DNA from: Pleurodeles waltl
Lineage: Eukaryota; Chordata; Amphibia; Caudata; Salamandridae
Assembly: GCF_031143425.1 (NCBI RefSeq)
Contig: NC_090450.1
Coordinates: 172,407,272-172,471,271, forward strand
Direction of reading: 5' to 3'
Length of the DNA: 64,000 bases
The position numbers and the translations under genes are program-made. This document shows, in pieces, positions 58,585-64,000 of the stretch (position 1 is the first letter of the stretch; the number at the start of each line of letters is the position of its first letter). Under the pieces are notes generated by a model. It had not been told where the DNA came from. It saw only the letters and a list, made by a program, of their open reading frames with translations, and ran no database searches.

Positions 58585-59280
58585 ATGATCAGGCCAAGAT
58601 GAGTATACTTCAATTGATAGTTGACAAACAAAGGTATTTGGACAAGTGGCCACTGTGCTGGTGTTTGGAATTAGTTACAAAGCCTATTGGGCTTTGCAGG
58701 CATGTCACTCCCTCTACTTCCCAACACTTAGCAAATGGTGAGTACACATCAATTGAGATTTGCCAAACAGGGCTATGTGGACAAGTGAACACTGGTCTGG
58801 TGTTTGGAGTCATAGAAACAGTGCCTCGTCAGAGATGCAGTCAGGTTATTCCTTCTACTTCACACACTTGACGAAGAATATCCTCCTAGGTGAGTACACT
58901 TCATTTGTGGTTTACCAAACAATGGTATTTGGACAAGAGAACACTGGGCTGGTGAGTGGGTTAATAGTAACAGAGCCTCCTGGCCTCAGCAGTCATGTCA
59001 CTGCCGGTGCTAGACACACAATACAAAGGTGATCTCCCCAGGTGAGTACACTTCATTTGTGTTTTACCTAACGATGGCATTTAGACAAGAGAACACTGGG
59101 CTGGTAGTTGGATTTACAGACGCAGGTGCTTCCTGGACCTAGCAGTCAGGCCACTCTACTTCCTACACTTAATAAATGGTATCCTCCCAGGTGAGTGAAG
59201 TTCATTTCTGACTTGCCAAACAGGGGTATGTGGACAACTGAACACTGGTCTGGTGTTTGGAGATGCTGAAAAGTGCCTCC
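58585..59280. repeat. ~150-bp tandem array, about 4.5 units
   Basis: The landmark GGTGAGTACACTTCATTTG recurs at about 58737, 58887, 59041 and 59190, with a diverged first copy near 58600; spacing is 142-154. Each unit also has TATTTGGACAAG, AACACTGGGCTGGTG and a CCTCCTGG..CAGTCA part. Each junction carries AGGTGAGT, which matches the vertebrate splice-donor consensus on the + strand. Non-coding. Confidence 0.88.
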
Positions 59281-60479
59281 TGGGAGTTGGAGGCAGGTAC
59301 CTGTCTGTAGTACACATACTATACATATGTTATGTATTACATATCTGTATGCAGAGTGCATTTGGGATTGGGCATACATTGACCTGTTGAGACACCCCGT
59401 GAGTCCTTTTCTAATTTCTCTGATATTCAAAGACTTACAGGCACCATTTTGACTTATGGCATGTGGTGGGCCTTGGTACCTGTGCTGTTGGGTCAAACAA
59501 TAAAGATTGACAGAGTGTAGACTCAGATACTTTGGGTATTGAATGTTGGCTTGGTACATAAACAAGACAGTGGGTAAAGGTGAGCTGTGAGCATGCAGGA
59601 CATTGCTTTTTGTGACATTTTCAGTGTTGTAACTTACCAGACTCCCCCTCCCCAGATATTCCTGTCTAGCCCTCAGAATGCCGGATGGCCAAGACGTACT
59701 CCTCCCAAGGAAAGAGATGTAATTGGGCACTGGGAGGGCCACCGCCAGTGTTCCTGGCCTGCAATTGATGCCTGGAAACCAAGGAAAGGACCTTGCCCCT
59801 GAAGTCATTCCAGCTCTTTCTGATGTCCTCTTTTGTGTGCAGGGTGGTGCCTACAGCATTGACTCTGTCGATGATCCTGTCTCATATTGCGATTAATCTT
59901 ACTGAGAGGAATGTTCTGTACTTGTGCTCCAAACAATTGTGGCTTTACTGTTATGATTTCATCCACCAAGACTCTTAACTCATCTTCTGAAAAATGTGCA
60001 TTTTTCTACCATGACATGGTGGAACAAAAAATCAGATGACAATGACTTACTAAGCAGGAGAAGTGCAAAAGGGTGTGAATGGACATAAAAGTGTACAGGG
60101 TGTTCTATGGGATGGTGAAAAAGAAGGGTGCCTAATTTATAAAGCGTTTTGGAAATAAGGTGCTCTGGTTTTGTGTTTGCAAATGCAAAGGATTGTGTCT
60201 GTGAAGGGGTGTATTTATAGTGTCCTTTGCAGGTTTGTCCACTGTGGCAATGTGTGTCAGCTGTGGTGTTTTCAAATTCCTCCAATGTGTAGTTATCTAT
60301 CACTTTGCTGACTACGGACAGCCATGGTTCGAACTTCCATTGGCTGACCAGCATGAAAGGTTCACCATAGCGGCTATGTGCCTGCATTATGCTCCATGAT
60401 TGGCCACGGTGCTGTTGGCACTGGAGGTGGGACTGCGTTTTTTCAGGCCACCCCGCCACTGGAGGTCTGCCTTTTTTGC
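59281..60479. other. Harbinger internal region near the right end
   Basis: Long - strand open frames (59146-59808 and 59980-60618) lack any recognised motif and overlap repeat or terminal sequence. I see no basis for calling them genes. Confidence 0.45.
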
Positions 60480-60616
60480 TTGGTGGTTGGCAGTCCTGCC
60501 TGTGTAACACGTAATAGGGGGGTCTGAAAGACCGCCAGCATGGCGGTCTTTTCAGGACCGCCAACATGGCGGTCTGGCAGTCTGGCGGTCTGACAGCCAA
60601 ACTCATAATGAGACCC
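60480..60616. repeat. right terminal inverted repeat and GGCGGTC cluster
   Basis: ACCGCCAGCATGGCGGTC, ACCGCCAACATGGCGGTC and TGGCGGTCTG follow one another as short palindromes just inside the end TAATGAGACCC. These probably are transposase or Myb/SANT binding sites. Confidence 0.8.
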
Positions 60617-61640
60617 ACCGTCAGGATTTTATTTTTTATTCCTACTCAACACTTTAGTTTTCAGATGTCTTACTTGTGGGGTCTGATTGTTACTTTTATG
60701 TTGTTTTGTCAGAATAGCGAGAGCCTTTCTTATTGTTATCCCTTTTCATATATCAAAGCCTTTTCTTTGAATATAGCATTGTTTTGTAAACCATATAACT
60801 GGTGCTCCACCTTACATTGCAATGTAATTTGCTTTTTATGCATTTCTCGCAGTTCTCCCTATTTTCCAAATTAATGATTATCTCGTCCAATCTTATTCCT
60901 CCTTCTTCTAATTTTTAATGCCCACATTACGTTCTCCAATAAAGAGAATTGAGTCTTGTGTAATTGGTCTTCTGAAAAACACTTGCCATTATTGAAACTT
61001 CTGCAGCACCAGGTGGTGTCTCTGAGTTGCCCATTATGCCTATATCTGGATGGATTTTTCAGTACAAGAAAAAAGTCGAACTTTGAGAATTGACAGTGTT
61101 TTTAGGAGAAAAATGTAAACCTCAAGACATATAGATATATAGTTTACGGTATGTCAATCGAGTCTCAAAATATATCTAAATGAGATATTACTTGTCTCAA
61201 TTTAAGAGTGTTTTGTTCTTATTTACTGATGACTCTGTGGCCACCTTTATCTGTTTCTATTTGCCTGCCCCACCCTTGATGTGGTGACTTGTTCTCCCCT
61301 CTTAAAACTGTTTCTGAAATTATCTTTGTAAGTAATGTACTGTGTATTAGATTTCACTAGAAAACATTGTTTCAATCATTGATGGATGTGTAAACCTTTT
61401 TTATCTTTAAAAAATAATTTAAATAAAATTTGGAGAAAAAAAAGCGTGTTGCTCATGAAACCAATTTATTGTTCCAATTACTACCTTGCAAATAAATTCC
61501 CTTTAAATTGGCTAGTTCATTATTCATTTTAATTAAAGGTGCAAGGTCTCCAAAAACTGAAGTTACAGATACTGCCAAGTGTAAAATTCCTGTACTCCAT
61601 AACGATATTCTCTAAGCCAAACCACTGTGTTTGTCATTTA
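60617..61640. other. no feature recognised
   Basis: AT-rich non-coding sequence. The TTA at 61638-61640 is the left copy of the next element's duplication. Confidence 0.5.
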
Positions 61641-62178
61641 GGGTCATATTTAAGACCTCTAGGTCCTCCTTGCGCCACATTAGCATAATTTTTTTTTTTA
61701 AGCTAATGTGGCTCAATGATGTCTAAATTTCAGTGCCAAATTTACAAAGTGGCACAATGCATGCATTGCGCCACTTTGTAACCCTTTGCACTACATTATG
61801 CCTGCTCCAGGCATAATGTATGCAAAGGAGGCATTCCCCCTTTAGGGGGGCTAAACAAATGGGACAAAGAAATCTAAGAGATCTTCTTGTGTCATTTTTT
61901 TGGCACTTTTAACGTCTGCTCAGAGTAGGCATTAAAAGGAGGCACACCATTTTTTAACATTGGCCTCAATGGGCTTTGCAGGATTAGACTTAACATTTTT
62001 TACGCTAATCCTGCAAAGCTATAAACTAGAGTAAATAAATGTGATGTTAGTTTCTTAACTACCGCCCTTGTGCGCCGTTTCTTAGATAAGGCGCACACAT
62101 GGTGACGTTAAGGGGCGAGAAGGGGTGCAAGAAAAGTGGTGCATTGGGTGCAGCACCACTTTTTTTAAAATCTGGCCC
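61641..62178. mobile_element. multi-hairpin Harbinger-type MITE, copy 2 (TTA duplication)
   Basis: Ends GGGTCATATTTAAGACC and TTTAAAATCTGGCCC are inverted; TTA flanks on both sides (61638-61640 and 62179-62181). It is the inverted counterpart of 3434-3973, with the same hairpins in reverse order: CCACATTAGC / GCTAATGTGG, the 40-bp near-palindrome 61742-61781, CATTATGCCTG / CAGGCATAATG, AAGTGGTGC end. Additional hairpins (GCTTTGCAGGATTAG / CTAATCCTGCAAAGC, GTGCGCCG / AGGCGCAC) are kept here. 538 bp, non-coding. Confidence 0.88.
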
Positions 62179-62220
62179 TTAGAGTGTTCATCTATCTACA
62201 GCCTGTGCACAATCTCTCTT

Positions 62221-62661
62221 CTTTACTTGATATAAGAAGCTTGATACACCATTAAATTCACGAGGACAAACAGCCAACGCGTTTCGCCCTATACACATGG
62301 GCTTCTTCAGGGCCATAAAATGATATTGCAATTGGAAGAATATCGTTATCCATAATGTGCATATAAGCCGTACACTGGTTCATTCCTTTGACGGGCGGCA
62401 CACGACCGGGCCCGTCTCACGTTTCCTTGCGCCGGCTGTTACCGGCCCGAATACCTGTTCCAACAATTCTATGCGATACTCCTTTCTGATACTCACAATT
62501 TTTCCACATTTGTGCTTATATGCACATTATGGATAACGATATTCTTCCAATTGCAATATAATTTTTTGGCCCTGAAGAAGCCCATGTGTATAGGGCGAAA
62601 CGCGTTGGCTGTTTGTCCTCGTGAATTTAATGGTGTATCAAGCTTCTTATATCAAGTAAAG
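62221..62661. repeat. long near-identical inverted repeat (147-bp arms, 147-bp spacer)
   Basis: Arms 62221-62367 and 62515-62661 are reverse complements with only two mismatches, both in the AT-rich part (CCATAAAATGAT against CCAAAAAATTAT). Each arm contains AACGCGTTTCGCCCTAT and its counterpart GGGCGAAACGCGTT, a word I associate with amphibian dispersed repeats. The spacer (62368-62514) is unique sequence with a GC-rich middle. A transcript would form a 147-bp hairpin. Confidence 0.95.
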
Positions 62662-64000
62662 TCTTGTGGAAGAAACCAACAGATCCTTCGTATTGTTATT
62701 TGCCTGATTTTATTGGACTCTTGGCATTTACTATTATTTATCTGACACTTTGAAGTGGTGCACCCCCGTATTGTGTTTAATTATCGGGTTTTTCTGTACC
62801 CCTTAGGCCCTTTTGTGCAGCAGTGGCCTCGGTGGAGTTGCACACCACATGTGCTCTAACTAGATATCATTTCACAGATTGCGGCATATTGGAAAATAAT
62901 AGGGATAGGTGCGTTTTCCTTGGGCTTGCTGCACTTTGTTTGTTTAACACAATCTCTCTTCTGGATATGTCTATCTGTGCAGGATCCAAGTGCATAACCC
63001 ACAGGTACCCTATTTGCCCAGTCAGAAATAGAAACTTCTTCCATTATGGTGGAATAATGCCGTGCTGCATGATACTCAAAGGGAATACTCACGTCTCAGC
63101 AATCACTTTAAATACATCTTGTGGAATTTTGTTAGGGCCTGGAGAACAATACAGAAGGTTTTCTTTAACTAATTCCTGCAATCTAAATGTGAAATTGTTG
63201 TTTCCTCATTATCAATCAAAGGTTTCTGTATCCTATGCCCACTTAACTATTTAGTATAAATATTATATGAGGTTATAATTATTCAATTATAAGTTCCTAT
63301 GGCACAATTGATCAACATCGAAAATTGGCAGGAATCACTCATCTGAACTGCTATCAGAAGTTTGGTACATTATTTTCTCTATTTATTTTGTTGAGTTTCA
63401 ATGGTTTTGGCCCCAAAGATATTTTAGTGTCCTGATTTTTAAGTCCCTTTTTCTCAAAGGCCCTTTCCATATGATGAGCCTAGTAGGTCTCCTATATTTC
63501 ATCTTTATATATTGTGTATTACAAAATCAAGAATCTGTAGTGATGCACAAGATGAGAAATGACTCGAGTAACACAACACTTTATATGTCAAATCTACATC
63601 TGAAATAGCTGCCAAGAAGTGCCCCTGCATCAGCACTTGTCCACAGCGTGTCTTCAAACAGTAACATTCTAATATATATGGTGATATCATTGCTTTATAC
63701 AGGGAATCATGCAATACACAGAATACTACAGAATCCTTTCCTAAAATGTAAGTTTCATCTTATTCATTCTTGTAATATCTACTTTAAAATCACCAGATAC
63801 TAAAAATATTAGTGTTTTATCCTTACATTCTTGTCACAACAAAACTGTTTGAAGCCAGATGTTTCGGCTCGGTTATCATCATTTCATTTTTCCAAACCAA
63901 AGTCAATCGCTCACTCAAACAATCATTCTATTGAGTCAGATTTACTTTGATGTTATTGTCGTCACAAAATGAGTATTCATCATTACCAAATAGGAGACCA
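62662..64000. other. no feature recognised to the window end
   Basis: 62662-62860 may be the continuation of the dispersed repeat carried by the right arm (ATTTGCCTGATTTTATTGGA, then GAAGTGGTGCACCCC). The 143-codon frame at 62823-63254 (+) has no recognisable motif. The rest is AT-rich. Confidence 0.4.

Larger units (their letters stand above)
50108..60616. mobile_element. large degenerate Harbinger transposon with three gene remnants
   Basis: Left end GGGCCTGATTACAAGTTTAGC and right end (reverse complement) GGGTCTCATTATGAGTTTGGC are inverted repeats, followed inward on both sides by GGCGGTC-rich subterminal hairpins. Inside lie a Myb/SANT-type gene (-), a HARBI1-type transposase (+) diverging from it, a second accessory-type gene tail (-) and a ~150-bp tandem array. 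PIF/Harbinger elements characteristically pair a nuclease with a Myb/SANT DNA-binding protein. Flanking triplets (ATA left, ACC right) do not match, so the TWA duplication is lost or the ends are slightly misplaced. It could also be two nested elements. Confidence 0.85.

Noticed and set aside
59980..60618. 212-codon frame on the - strand at the right end of the Harbinger element
   Set aside because: It starts in the terminal GGCGGTC hairpins and has no motif shared with transposases or SANT proteins.
1..64000. CRISPR arrays, bacterial operons, tRNA genes
   Set aside because: The tandem arrays lack regular direct repeats with unique spacers, no Cas or prokaryotic gene is present, and no cloverleaf with A and B boxes was recognised. 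The sequence is eukaryotic repeat DNA.

Overview
This window looks like repeat-dominated nuclear DNA of a salamander with a very large genome, most probably a newt (Salamandridae; Pleurodeles would fit). The reasons are three tandem units resembling newt satellite 2 with hammerhead-ribozyme cores, abundant Harbinger-type elements whose ends carry 'GGCGGTC'-rich hairpins, nested Gypsy elements, and no prokaryotic gene organisation. I found no intact host protein-coding gene, no tRNA and no CRISPR array. Almost everything recognisable is a transposable element, a satellite or a decayed gene copy. Taxonomy and family names come from memory of these families, not from a database search.

Layout. 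1-10 kb: a GAGTGG minisatellite and several short fold-back transposons (MITEs) in otherwise featureless DNA. 10-16.7 kb: a GC-rich block with spacer-like subrepeats leads into a decayed 5' part of an 18S rRNA gene (12677-13713, + strand), which breaks off into about five copies of a ~545-bp satellite. 16.9-23.1 kb: a Gypsy LTR retrotransposon on the - strand (gag, protease, RT, RNase H, integrase), bounded by ~207-bp LTRs and a 5-bp target duplication GGCAC. It is interrupted by a 982-bp insert made of three ~322-bp satellite-2-like units with its own 13-bp target duplication. 24.8-25.6 kb: a Harbinger-type MITE with a TAA duplication. 32.4-35.8 kb: a second, truncated Gypsy element on the + strand. 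38.7-46.9 kb: minisatellites and MITEs.

50.1-60.6 kb is a ~10.5-kb degenerate Harbinger transposon. It has a divergent pair of genes, a Myb/SANT-type protein on the - strand and a HARBI1-like nuclease on the + strand, plus a second accessory-type tail gene on the - strand and a ~150-bp tandem array. 61.6-62.7 kb holds another MITE with a TTA duplication, followed by a 147-bp inverted repeat whose arms differ at only two positions.

How parts relate. The Harbinger transposase and its Myb/SANT partner would together have bound and cut TIRs. The many MITEs look like non-autonomous passengers of this or related systems. The two Gypsy elements share LTR termini and the start of the primer-binding site, so they probably belong to one lineage. 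The most notable structure is the hammerhead-bearing trimer: its 13-bp duplication says it inserted as a unit, like a retroelement, into an already resident Gypsy copy.
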